From: Clitopilus passeckerianus
Taxonomy: Eukaryota; Basidiomycota; Agaricomycetes; Agaricales; Entolomataceae
NCBI GenBank assembly: GCA_944990035.1
Contig: CALYLX010000126.1
Coordinates: forward strand, 1,612,001 to 1,676,000
DNA length: 64,000 bases
Direction: 5' to 3'
The translations under genes were made by a program, and so were the position numbers. Shown here piece after piece: positions 11,565 through 24,894 of this stretch. Below the pieces are notes generated by a model. It worked only from the letters and a program-made list of their open reading frames with translations. It was not told where the DNA came from and did not search any database. How positions within the stretch are numbered: position 1 is the first letter of the stretch; each line of letters starts with the position of its first letter.

Positions 11565-13355
11565 TTACTCGGCTGTGACGCGCATATTCAGTTTGTTCGC
11601 CAACGTTTCCATATACACTTCTGTGGAAGACGTTAGCACTCGACTTCCTCTGAGCAGAAGTGTCCGTACCTGAACCATGCCGGATAGCCCAGTATTCAGC
11701 AAGAAGATCGTTCAGCTCGTTCTCGCTCGTCCGTAGATGCTCCGCCATCTAGAAGAGAGGGGACACGTTATTTATGCCAGTCTTGAAGCACAGATGAAGG
11801 TCGTAACCTTTTTCTCAAGCCCGCTTGCTTCTGCTCTCAGCTCCTCCACTTGCTTATCGTTGTCTCGACGCTCGGCGACCATCTCGTCGTACTCCCGTTG
11901 CAGCCTTTCAATGGTCCGTTGACTTGCAAGCTTCTTCTCCTCGGCATGTCGTTGAGCCCTTTCCAGTTTTTCATGAGCATTTGATAGCTGCTTGGCGACT
12001 CGCTGGCGTCAAGTTCAACTGGTTAGACCCACATTTTTGGTTGCCACGGCGAGCACTACTGACCTCCGCACGTAGCTTAAGCTCTTGACTCTCGATATTC
12101 TTGTCATCCAGATGGTCCTTGACGTCGGCTAATTCCTTCTGCGATATGCGAAGGGATTTCACTTCTCGTTCTATGGTTTGGAGCTGCTCCACGCAACCAC
12201 GAAGATCCTGAAAGGGGTTACGATGAGCTGCATGGACCGGAGGGTGCTGGGTATTCGCTGACCTGTTCAAGGACGGTGAGAGCCGTTATCTTGGCTTGCA
12301 GATCCCTGGCTTTTGCTTCCTGCAGAGAAACTATTTTCTTGTCCTCGAAAGCGGTTGTGCTCATAACATTGATTGTGCGTTTGATACGTTCTGGTGACTG
12401 AACTATGCGTGCCTTTGTACGATTGATGTTGTCTGAAATGCCTGTGATCTCTCCATTCAAGGCTTCCTAGAGCAGGCGTCAAGCAATCATTCCATCCTGC
12501 AACACAACATTCGCTCACTTTACGTTCCAAAAGAGAATTCTTCTCGTCCTTGAGAGCCTTGATTTCGCCGACTGCTGCTGTTTGCAGATCTTTCGTTGCA
12601 ATCATCTTTGAGAACAGGGCGCTGTTCTCGGCTTTGAGCTGTTCACATTTTGGTTCATTTTGCGCAATCCTCGCTCTAAATGAAAATGTTGAATCGGTCA
12701 GAGTATAACAAAGGTGTAGTAGGGAACTAACTTGAGCTCAGCAACCTTCTTTTGGAGTTCAGTAACCTCATCAGCGGCCTTATCACGGTCCACGATGGAT
12801 GCTTCCGAGTCATCATAGAGTTGCTTGACGTATTTCAAGCATTCCTCGTCGATATATTTGAAGAAATTGATGAACCCGGCGAGTATGTAGACCAGACGCG
12901 CAGACTCTGGGTGTGTTATGTCCCTTGTCGTGAAGTCATCAATGCAGGCGGCCCTGGCGAGTTTGGATCTGGTTACAGATAGTTATCGGTATCATTTCAA
13001 AAATAACACTTTCTACACTCACATGTGGTGTTGCTTCATGCTGAGGTTGAGTGTAGCTGCGTAATAATCCTAGACTACTTGAGATTTCATCCTTGAGGTT
13101 TATAGATCGACCTCAGCTCACCTTAAAGTCTTCTTCAGTCCCACAGCTCGTCAAAGCGCCCTCAATTGGCTCTGAAAACTGAGTTGTACTGTCGATGTGC
13201 ATGGCGCGATTTACACATTCAAGCATAGTGTCTTCGACCCAGTCGGGCCTGGGATGGGTGAGATGCTGTGGCGTGCATTTCAAGCCCCATCCATTCATCC
13301 ATTCTACTATTTCCGGTATACCGATAGTATCTGAATTTGTTCCCTTCGGCGGCAT
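11565..13355 (-). CDS. NUF2: Kinetochore protein Nuf2 (NDC80 complex)
   Basis: Nine exons: 13355-13122, 13069-13023, 12968-12732, 12675-12519, 12466-12263, 12207-12064, 12002-11808, 11748-11670 and 11620-11565; 450 aa, close to yeast Nuf2. The N-terminal calponin-homology fold is seen as IPEIVEWMNGWGL and the DFTTRDITHPESARLVYILAGFINF-type helix. The block RIVQSPERIKRTI is a Nuf2 hallmark. The remainder is coiled coil, ending VYMETLANKLNM, the conserved C-terminus that meets Spc24/Spc25. Nuf2 pairs with Ndc80 to attach kinetochores to microtubules. The final intron restores that conserved end; reading through it gives an unrelated tail. Start chosen at the first ATG; the frame opens upstream only through TTG. 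It shares a 132-bp divergent promoter with the RecQ gene. Confidence 0.93.
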
Positions 13356-13416
13356 TCCGTGCAACGTCGCAGGGCCTGAACGCGACGGTGAGGGTAGTTG
13401 ATTGAGAGAGACGCGA

Positions 13417-13438
13417 TCACGTGAGAAACGCGACGCGT
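13417..13438. promoter_or_regulatory. Divergent NUF2/RecQ promoter: MluI box and palindromic E-box
   Basis: In the 132-bp spacer there is one ACGCGT at 13433-13438, with further ACGCG cores just upstream. A perfect TCACGTGA palindrome sits at 13417-13424. ACGCGT is the MBF (Mbp1-Swi6) site of G1/S genes in fungi, and CACGTG is the Cbf1/bHLH site. Use as a shared cell-cycle promoter is inference. Confidence 0.45.
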
Positions 13439-13487
13439 CTGTGACTTGTCACACTCTGCTCAATCGCTGGCTTAATTACCGACCCCC

Positions 13488-16400
13488 ATGCCACCACCAA
13501 AGAACAACCTCGAAGAGGTGCTCGGGATGCAGACAAAGGGTGGCAGCGTGGAGCAAGTATCGGTAAATTCCTCCACAAAAAAGGTTTGTTCGATTTTTCA
13601 ACCATATGGTTACAAAAAATGACCTTTACTTAGCTCAAATTCAAACCATCACTCTCCAATGCTTCCGCGGGGCCCTCTTCAACAAGTAAGGTTCTTTCAA
13701 GAGGTTTTCTGAAATGAATAACGCTCACCATACTCTTTGATATGTTAGGTACATCGTTACCTACCTTCTCAACCCCTGGATTTGGTAAACCACGAACCGC
13801 AACTCAGCCGAGGAATGCCACTGCACTGAAATCAAGTACTATCAACAATAGGCGCGAGATTATGGATATATCGAGTGAATCTACGTCTTCGTCGCCAACT
13901 GGCTCTGTCAAGCGGACTTCTTCGGATCCTTCACTTGATGTAGCTCCCGTTCAGGCTGCTAAGCGAGTGAAGTCAAATTCCGTCGCAGAAAAAGAGAACC
14001 TAGCAAACAGGCCACCCCGTAGCCCTCATAAACATGTCTCCATTACCGCCCCTGTTGGACGCCCAATGGCTGAAGATGAGCCGTGGAGGAATATGGTCCC
14101 CGATCCGGAACCCAATCCCTTCAAACGACTAGCTCGCGACTTCCCGCAATTCGATAGACCAGCGTCGGCACCGCGTTCAATACCATCACTCGCACCAGCA
14201 CCAATAACGGTGCCAGGAATACCAGTTTCGGAACGGGATGCCGAACTCATGAAGGTTAGGGTTCTACCTATTTACCTTGCATCTGTTTACTGAATCTTCC
14301 CTATAGAAAAGTGCATCGGATCTTCAAAAGTTACAAGTTGCGAATCACGAAATTTCGGAATATATCAGTGATTTGGCATTCAAATCTCAGCGCAATGAAA
14401 GCACGACCATAGACATGGACCTAGTCGACCAGATTAGGTAGTTTATGCCAACTCCATGATATCCTTGAATTCTGACCTTTTAAAGGACGCTCGTTCGCGA
14501 TCGCAATGCTTCTATCAAGAGAGTCATTGCACTGAAAGAGTCGGGCTCGAGTCTAGCACCTCTGGGTAGGCAGGGCAATACCTCTTCCCTGCCAGCACAC
14601 TTTCAACCCACCGAGACACTCCCACCACAGTCACCTTACTTTGGAGGCAGCTCAAGCACTTTCCCCTCTGTAGGGCGAAGCATTTCCGAGGATCGTATGG
14701 TTCCTGAACAGGCTTGGACTAGCACTCAGTCCGCGGCCAGCTCAAGAACCATCTCCGAGCCCATCGAGATTGACGACGATGACGATGACTACGACAATTA
14801 TCCTCAGAACCCTGCGAGCGATGATCTCTGGGCACATATGGAAGACGTGCCTATGGATATAGAGCATCGCACAACGACAGCAATAGCGACAAAGGCTGTT
14901 CTTTCCGTCGCTAACACCCAAGCTGCCACTCCCCTCGACCGCGAAATTACGAAGGCACTACAATCTGTCTTTAAGCTTACGACTTTTCGTCACAACCAGC
15001 GGGAGGCAATCGTCGCGACACTGTCGGGTCAAGATGTTTTTGTTCTGATGCCAACAGGTGGTGGCAAGAGTTTATGCTATCAACTCCCTGCCGTGTGCAA
15101 GCTTGGTAAAACGCAGGGCGTTACCCTAGTGATATCGCCTTTGATATCTCTAATGAAGGATCAAGTCCAAGCTCTTCAAGAGAAGCGCGTAGAAGTCCTC
15201 CTATGGAACGCTGAAACCTCTCCTTCGGAGGCGAAATCTCGGATGCTCGCTGAAGCAAAGCCAAGCCTGGTTTATGTCACCCCAGAGAAGCTCAAAGACA
15301 GCAATCAAGCCCAGGATGTTATCAATACACTCTACAGTCGAAAGCAGCTGGCTAGATTTGTGATCGACGAAGCACATTGTATTTCTACATGGGGCCAGGA
15401 TTTCCGTGAGGCAGTGAGTGGTGTCGTTACGATACTGGCTACTATCGCTAACCATCGCGCTCTCTCAGTATCAAGGTCTTTCTTCTCTCCGTGAACGGTA
15501 TCCTACTGTACCAATCATGGCATTGACGGCAACCGCAACCAAAAATACGATTGCAGATATCCGAACTCAGCTCAAACTCACCGATAAATGTGCGTTCTTC
15601 AAGCAGTCTTTCAACCGACCGAATCTCCGATACGTAATCGAGCCGAAGAAGAAGACCGTTGTGGACCAGATGATAGAATTCATCACTGCCACTCATCCAA
15701 ATAAATCCGGCGTCATCTATTGCTTAGCTAGGAAAGACTGCGAGACAGTTTCAGGGAAGTTGGCTGAGAAAGGGCTGAAGGTACACTATTATCATGCTGG
15801 AATGCCGACGAAAGAGAAGGACGAGACCTTGAACAATTGGCAAAAAGGGCAAATCCACATCATTGTGGCTACGGTGAGCCTTCTCTCACAATTAAATCTG
15901 CCTCTAATGGTAAGTGAATTGAATGTACAGATTGCATTTGGTATGGGTATTGACAAGCCTGACGGTAAGGACCATTTGCTTCCACGGCACCGGTAATTAA
16001 TTCGCTCCCTTAACAGTCCGTTTTGTCCTGCACCACTGCATGCCGAAGACCTTGGATGGGTAAATCATTCGCCAACTACCGGAAGACTTGATCACTCATT
16101 TCTGTGTACAGTTATTACCAAGAGACTGGACGAGCGGGTCGGGATGGCAAGCCAGCCGATTGTATTCTGTGTATGTTTCCGGGAGGGGGTTATAGCACGT
16201 CGCTGACAATCACCTTAGACTTCTCATTTGGAGATTATTGCAGACTCTTCAGAATGATTAAGAGGCCTGACGCAAATGGGGTCCCGCCGTCGCCTGAAGC
16301 TGTTGACCGGCAGTTAGCAGCACTTCGGACTGTGATCAGCTACTGCAATAATGTCACCGAATGCCGCCGTGTCCAGGTCCTCGCCCACTTTGATGAGCAG

Positions 16401-17658
16401 TTTGATCGAAAGGGTTGCGGCTTCACAATCCCCGGAACCAAATGCGATAACTGCTCTTCCGATGCGCCCATATCCATTGAAGACGTGACAGAAGAGGCGA
16501 ATCACGCTCTTGACCTGGTTGAGAATGTGGAAGGCCAGAACGACAGGTTGACGCTCACCATGTGCCGGGAGGCTCTGAGGGGTCGGGGAGTGAAGCACGT
16601 CAACGAACCTCAGTATGGTAAAGCCTCTCGATTGTCGCCGGAACTAGTGGACCAGATGTTGCAGACCTTGACGGTGATGGAAGTGCTGAAGGTAGAGCCT
16701 CTTGAGAATGGCACCGGTTACAATACCGACTACGCCTTTGTGAGTTTTTTTCTCGACTTTTTCAGTTTTCCTTACGAACGAATACAGGTCGGACCTGGTG
16801 CCAACGCATTTAGAGACGATGAAATGGAAGTCAAGATCGGGTGGCGACAGAAGCCTGGGACCACCGGAGTCAAGAAAACGGGCCAAAAAAAGCAAAAGAA
16901 GGGCAAAGGCAAACCACAACCTACGACTGACTTTGATCCAATTGAGACTTTCCAAGAGGACGATCTCTACGACTTTGGAGAATCTGCTCCGTCATCTGGA
17001 AGCGCGTCCCAAACATCTGCTATCAACCATGCAAGTAGTTCGTCTCATAAATTACCTGAAACGCCGGCACCAGCGCACCAGCAATCGAGTGATAACTCTG
17101 GTGATTCAGCATCCATTCTCTATAATGAGATGCGGAAGCTTCGTGAAGAGGTGAGGTTTTAAAATAGGCTGAACTCGCTGGTGTGCTTATTGATCCTTGA
17201 AACACCCAGATAACGCGGACGGAACGCCTGAAATCAGAAGAGGACGTCTTTGACGATGCTACCTTGCAGTATCTGAGTGTGACTTGTCCTCTTGGTAAGT
17301 GGAGTGGTATTGATAGATTTGAATATGCTGCTGATATTGGCGTAGATTACCAGAGCTTTATTGAGGGTCTCACACTAGTCGCCACTGATACAATGCCCGA
17401 CACTGATGCAGCAATACACGCTCAAAGTCAGTACCTCAAATATGGCTCCCGATTTATGTCTCTCTGTCAGGATCATAAGTCATCATCAAGGTATGTTTTT
17501 AGTAGCCTGGTACTACGAGCACGAACTTACGAGCGCGAAGTATAAGTAGGCCGCCGGACAGCGAGACGCTTCGTTCGCGCTACACCTTCCAGAGCGCCGC
17601 TGCAAGCACAAGTTCAGTGACAGTGCGCAAGGCTCAGAAATTCAAGGCCAGCCGATAA
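13488..17658 (+). CDS. RecQ-family DNA helicase (Sgs1/BLM-like)
   Basis: Fourteen exons: 13488-13583, 13634-13685, 13749-14254, 14307-14437, 14486-15413, 15469-15873, 15931-15964, 16017-16059, 16112-16170, 16219-16739, 16788-17150, 17210-17294, 17346-17490 and 17547-17658; about 1159 aa. The first 400 residues are disordered and Ser/Pro-rich. The helicase core has motif I PTGGGKS (451-457), DEAH at 556-559, TATAT, and the arginine-finger motif QETGRAGRDG. It is followed by the RecQ zinc site (CRRVQVL...CGF...CDNC) and a winged helix. A basic linker leads to an HRDC-like helical segment (about 1030-1075). Such 3'-5' helicases dissolve recombination intermediates and protect replication forks. 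The aromatic-rich loop after DEAH reads WGQDFREA where WGHDFRP is usual. The last intron has tandem acceptors (17546 or 17549). Confidence 0.92.
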
Positions 17659-17858
17659 CAGCCTATCCAGCTCTTGCCGTCCTATTTTACTTATTACAAG
17701 CTCAACTTCTTGGTCATCTGTATTTAATCTCTTTCTGCTTACATGTATTGGTATAATTGGCACTACATTATTAGAGTACCCGCAATATTTTTGGAACCAT
17801 TGTATTATAGCTGTACATTGCAATTGATAACATCCCAGGGACGCTTGCCACCTGTCGC

Positions 17859-20179
<2,321 letters not shown>

Positions 20180-20318
20180 AATCTGATTACGTAACGGCGA
20201 CTTCGAAGCTATTTACGTTTGTTAGAATCGGAGGTAAACAAGGTCGGACCGAAGTAGCGGATGACGGTTTTAGCAGATTCGTTCAAGTTTTGTCGAATCT
20301 CGAAATCTTGCAATCATC

Positions 20319-21728
20319 ATGGCCGAGGAACTCAAATTCGATTCAACATCCCAACCTCATCGACGCTGTGAGCTCAGTTGAACTTACCATGCAAAATCAT
20401 GAATTTCTGACGGGTTTGTACGAATTCTAGACAATCCTCTGACCAAGGAATACATCTTGGTTTCTCCCCACCGTACTAAGCGTCCCTGGCTTGGCCAGAC
20501 TGAGCCCCCTCAGTCGGCTAATCTTCCTCAATATGATCCCAAGTGCTATCTGTGTCCCGGGAATGCTAGATCTGGTGGCCAGCAGAATCCCAAATATGAT
20601 GGGACCTATGTATTCGAAAATGACTTTGCTGCCCTCCTTCCAGCCCCGGTCCCCCCACCACCTAAGGCTCCCCATCCCATGCTCGTAACGGAGCCTGTGC
20701 ATGGAGGATGCGACGTCTTGATCTTCCATCCAAGGCATGATTTAACTCTGGCCAGGCTTTCTCCTCCGGACATTGAGCGGATCATCGATGAGTGGACCAC
20801 CATCTACAAGCACCGATGTGCCCAAGAGGGCATTAAATATGTTCAGATTTTCGAGGTATGTTTCCTTCCTTAAGGATTAAATTCCTTTGGCTCACTATCA
20901 CCCAGAACAAAGGGTCAATCATGGGCTGCTCTAACCCTCATCCCCATGGCCAAGTCTGGTCGTTGTCAGAAGTACCTACACTTCCTGCTATCGAGCTTGA
21001 GTCACTGAAGAGCTACTCGCTGGCCGAGCAAGCCCCTTCAGATGCACCCACAGGTCCCAAGGGTACGCCAATTTTTTGAATCCGGACATCAATGACGTCA
21101 TGACAACCATCGATCTTCTACAGGAAGACCATGCCTGCTTTGCGAGTACGCTCACACTGAAGTCAAGTTGGCTGAGCGAGTTGTTGTCCAGAACGACCAC
21201 TGGGTTGCCGTTGTTCCCTGGTGGGCAATATGGCCGTTTGAAGTCCTTCGTGAGTTTCCTCAAACGACAAATTGGAACTATCTTCTGAATACCTTGACAG
21301 TTCTACCTTACAAACGTCACATTTCCTCCATCGCTAACCTTACTGGCGAAGAGAAGGCTGCGCTGTCCGAAATTATGCTGAAGATCACAACGCGATATGA
21401 CAACTTGTTCTCGTGCTCCTTTGCATACTCGATGGGCATCCATCAACGCCCGGTACCTTCCAAAGACAATATTCCCGAAGACGAGGATGAGGAGAATGTT
21501 GCCCATTTGCATTTCCACTTCGACCCTCCCTTGCTTAGGAGCGCAAGCGTCAGGAAATTCCTAGTTGGGTGCGTATTGTCGGTCACGTCGTGATCATTCG
21601 TTGACCTTGCCGTTCCTCGCAGTTTCGAGCTGATGGCAGAAGCCCAACGTGATCTCACCGCTGAACAGGCTGCAGCTCGACTGCGGGATTGCTCTGAGGT
21701 GCACTATCTGGAAGCAGAACAGAAGTAA
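20319..21728 (+). CDS. GAL7: Galactose-1-phosphate uridylyltransferase (Leloir pathway)
   Basis: Six exons: 20319-20367, 20431-20855, 20906-21062, 21124-21249, 21301-21568 and 21623-21728; 376 aa, the family's usual length. It exchanges UMP between UDP-glucose and galactose-1-phosphate. Key motifs: RRYNPLTKEYILVSPHR near the start, CYLCPGN (metal ligands), and the active-site NPHPHGQ with H170-P-H172, whose second His carries the uridylyl group. RPCLLCEYA, LLPYKRH and HLHFHFDPPLL follow. Splicing is supported at every join by these conserved blocks. Divergent from DDX41; 60 bp from the convergent PNKP gene. No other galactose-pathway gene is nearby. Confidence 0.96.
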
Positions 21729-21788
21729 TGGAATAACGGAATAACATTATAGAAGATCCATGGAATGTATAAATTAAATAGAAATATA

Positions 21789-23610
21789 TCACTTCCCCTC
21801 GAGCTGCAGCCACATCGACCAGTACTTTCTCTCCTCGTCAGTGCCTTCGAAGATCCAGTTAACCTTCTTAATTTCCGCGTATCCTTCATCTATCTGTGGT
21901 TCTTCATACTTGTCTCGGAAGCCGCTGAAGCCCAAGTATGCAACAAGATCTCTCTTCGGCTGGACATAATAGTTAGACATGAGCGTGGAGTGGATGGGAA
22001 AAGACGTGCCTCTCTTGATGCTACTGATGGAGGTAGATTGAAAGTACGGTACAAGTTATTGTGCCAAGCGAGCTCCATCGAGCCAGTGAACAGGAAGCAC
22101 CTTGAGAGATATAAGTTATAAAGCCCAAGCTACTCTCGCAGGGAGGCTTACCTGACAGGAACCTTCAGTTTCTTGGCAACATCGAGGTAATACTTTCTTG
22201 TAACTTTGTCCCGATTTGTGTTATCTGTACAAAGCTCAGTTACCATGTCCTCCCTGGAGGCGAGTGGATTCACCTATAACACAGCTTTCGCCCTTTGCAA
22301 GAGCCTCTTGTGCAGCCTTGACACATTTATCACGCGTCTTAAGGGTATCTTGGTTTATATGGGTATATCCGGCGGGCTTGAAGTGCTTCTTGTAGAAGCT
22401 ACTTTTTCCTAAGCAGGGATAGCCAACGAACAAGACGAGTTCTTGTTTGAGAGGAGAGGGTAATATTGGTGAGGATGTTGGGGTAACAGGAGGAACTAAG
22501 TTTGTAATCGTCAATATAGGAGAAGATGAGGAATATTACTCTGAACTGACCATCGGTGGGAAGAGAAGAGACGTGGAAGCCTGGGAGTTGGTAGTTGGTG
22601 TGGGGTACCAGTTTCAGGAAGTATTCCTAGCCGTACTGCGTAAGTCGTGGTTGTGATTATTTTATTCATAGCCTTATAAAACATACCTCTGGCGTATGGA
22701 AGGGAATCTCGACGTTGAGGGCCCACTTTCGGTCAGTGCTCGCAAAGTCACTCTTGTTAGCAGTATATTGACGTCCGGCAGCGTCTCCGACGAAGAAAGA
22801 CTCCTTCTTGTCTATGCAGATGGTTTAAATACAAGTGACGGATGACATGGTGTGCATACTCACTTATTTCAACGCCTTCTGCGCTGAATATTCGCTCCAA
22901 TTCTGTCCACATACTAATCATGGGTTTCCTATAGCCATCCTTTGCTGATGCGGCAAAGATCCGGAAGGGTATTGTAGGTATCTGCACGTCATGAGGCAAA
23001 CATGAGCTGAAAGTGTTCGGGTTAGGGGTGTCATAAAGACGCACCGACGCCGCCAACGACACGATCTTTAGCTTCCAGTTCTTAAGTGCTACTGGTTTGA
23101 TGCCCTGGTTGGATATGATGACAATAGAATACCTGCCTGTGCAATGAGGGCAGGAATACAACGAACAGCACAAGACCACACACCCAGCTTCTGCAACCTC
23201 TGCGAGTTTCTCTGGCACCATGGCCCTCCACCATTGCCAGAGGGGAGCATCAGGGGAAGCCTTGGTCTTTGGGAATTCGGATTTGATGAGTACACCATCC
23301 AGGTCAAATGCTGCGACCTTAGAAGATGCCTTAGGCTCCAGGTTCACGCCGTGCAAGCAAGATTTGGTAGGACCCAGTGAATCGAGCCATTTGAAAGTGC
23401 CGGTATCAACAGCGTCTGTAGTTTTGCTGAAGAAAGGGTGGACTAGAGAGTATGTTGAGTCAACAGCTTTATATCTCAAGGATGTATTCACCCTTCACGA
23501 CCTTCTTGGTTCCACCGTTGGCGTCTAGGTGTTCTGCGCCTCGTTTTTTACCTACAGCGTGGTGTGAGCATTTGTTAACACGTTTCTTGAGCTCAACGCA
23601 TACCTGACAT
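21789..23610 (-). CDS. PNK1: Bifunctional polynucleotide 3'-phosphatase/5'-kinase
   Basis: Eleven exons: 23610-23604, 23551-23492, 23442-23184, 23132-23045, 22981-22864, 22811-22687, 22626-22551, 22495-22274, 22224-22152, 22100-22010 and 21959-21789; 429 aa. The first coding exon is only 7 nt (ATG TCA G). The HAD phosphatase has AAFDLDGVLIKS (D69, D71), SNQGIK and SFFVGDAAGR. The kinase has a P-loop GYPCLGKSSF (269-278) and VIDNTNRD. The enzyme cleans DNA ends (3'-phosphate to OH, 5'-OH to phosphate) before ligation. There is no FHA domain, unlike animal PNKP. The last intron appears to be GC-AG (donor GAG|GCACGT at 22009), which restores SRE-PKRDLVAYLGF. Read-through there loses similarity. 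Confidence 0.93.
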
Positions 23611-23624
23611 GATTGATGGAAGCA

Positions 23625-23666
23625 ACGCGTGAACGCGGCCCCGACACGTCGAGAATGTAGACGCGT
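23625..23666. promoter_or_regulatory. Two MluI boxes in the PNKP/Nudix divergent promoter
   Basis: ACGCGT occurs at 23625-23630 and 23661-23666, 15 and 51 bp upstream of the PNKP start codon. Both lie within the 199-bp spacer to the divergent Nudix gene. This fits MBF-type G1/S control of a DNA-repair gene; binding is inferred. Confidence 0.4.
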
Positions 23667-23809
23667 TGTGTACCAAAGGCTTCAGATGTATATAGCGTGA
23701 CCGAACCACCATCATGCGACCCTGAATCATGCAGTTCTCCTTCAACCGCCTCCTCACCTGGAGCCTAGTTTCCCATATATCAAGGCATTTCTCAACAAAT
23801 AATAGAACC

Positions 23810-24861
23810 ATGTCTGCAAAGGTCCTGGAAGTTACAGAGCTACCCGCATCTGAGGCAAAGTCGGTGATATTTTCGACCTGGTTGTGCCTAATCTGACTTC
23901 GAGGCGAAAGATGGGTCACTTTGCAGAAAATCAAATACCTGGACGCAAAAGGGACCGAAGTGAATGGTTTTTTAGAGCTTCTGTGTACATGTGCTCAACC
24001 ACAATCTAGCGTTTCTGGGAGTCTGCCACCAGGAAGACCAGAAAGTCTTCTGGTATCGATGGTAAGAGAAGTATACTCTTTGACACCAGGCACCTTCACA
24101 AACCCAGTTTGCGCTCATAGCTGTTGCTGTCCTGACTTTGATTCGCTCGGAGACTAATGCCTTCCCGGTCTCAACTGTTGTCATCGAGCAATACCGCCCT
24201 CCTCTCGATAAAATCTGCATTGGTAAAGTGCCCTTGAACTCCCAAAAAAGTATCGCTAAGACCATCGCGCCCATGTACCAGAGCTTCCAGCAGGTATGGG
24301 TTAAATCTCAACTGATGTTTCACAGCTGACGAATTTCAACAGGCCTGATCGACGATGCAGAAACTGCAGAACAGGCAGCCATCAGAGAATTGGAAGAAGA
24401 AACCGGATATAAGGCTGACAGCATCGAAGAATCAAGCCCGGTCATCTTCTCCGACCCAGGTTTGCTGGCTTGTGAACATCTCTAAGTTGTTTTCTCGAGC
24501 TCAATACCTCTCCAGGAATGACAAATGCAAATATGAAGCTTGTGGTTGCTAATGTGCTCCTGAAGGACAAGATGGAATACCCCGAACAGAAGCTTGATGC
24601 TGGAGAGGCCATCGTAACTCGCATTGTGGAGATGAGCAAGCTTAATGATGTTTTGAAAGGTACTCCCAGGCTCTGTGCTCTTTATTGTTCCAATACTAAC
24701 ATCTCTGAGCGCAGAGTATGACCAGAAGGTTGGAGGAACTGTTATGAATTAACCATTTGCCCTCACACATTAAACAGGGATTTGTCGTCGACGCCCGCTT
24801 GTCTCATTTCGCATCGGGATATGATATTGCCCAAAGGCTTATCGGCCAGAGTAGTAAATAA
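23810..24861 (+). CDS. Nudix hydrolase, ADP-ribose pyrophosphatase (NUDT5/Ysa1-like)
   Basis: Nine exons: 23810-23859, 23911-23959, 24010-24052, 24121-24222, 24282-24293 (12 nt), 24343-24459, 24516-24659, 24715-24728 (14 nt) and 24778-24861; 204 aa. It begins [24 protein letters not shown], split by intron 1, like NUDT5. The 12-nt microexon encodes the ELPA that precedes the Nudix box. The box spans residues 86-108: GLIDDAE, then seven residues, then RELEEETGY, matching G-x5-E-x7-REUxEEx[12 protein letters not shown] is the family's conserved strand. It hydrolyses ADP-ribose and related sugars to AMP plus a sugar phosphate. Its 3' end lies 33 bp from the convergent SDA1 gene. Confidence 0.92.
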
Positions 24862-24894
24862 CAGCCCCTGTACATGTAGGACGACAAACAAAGA

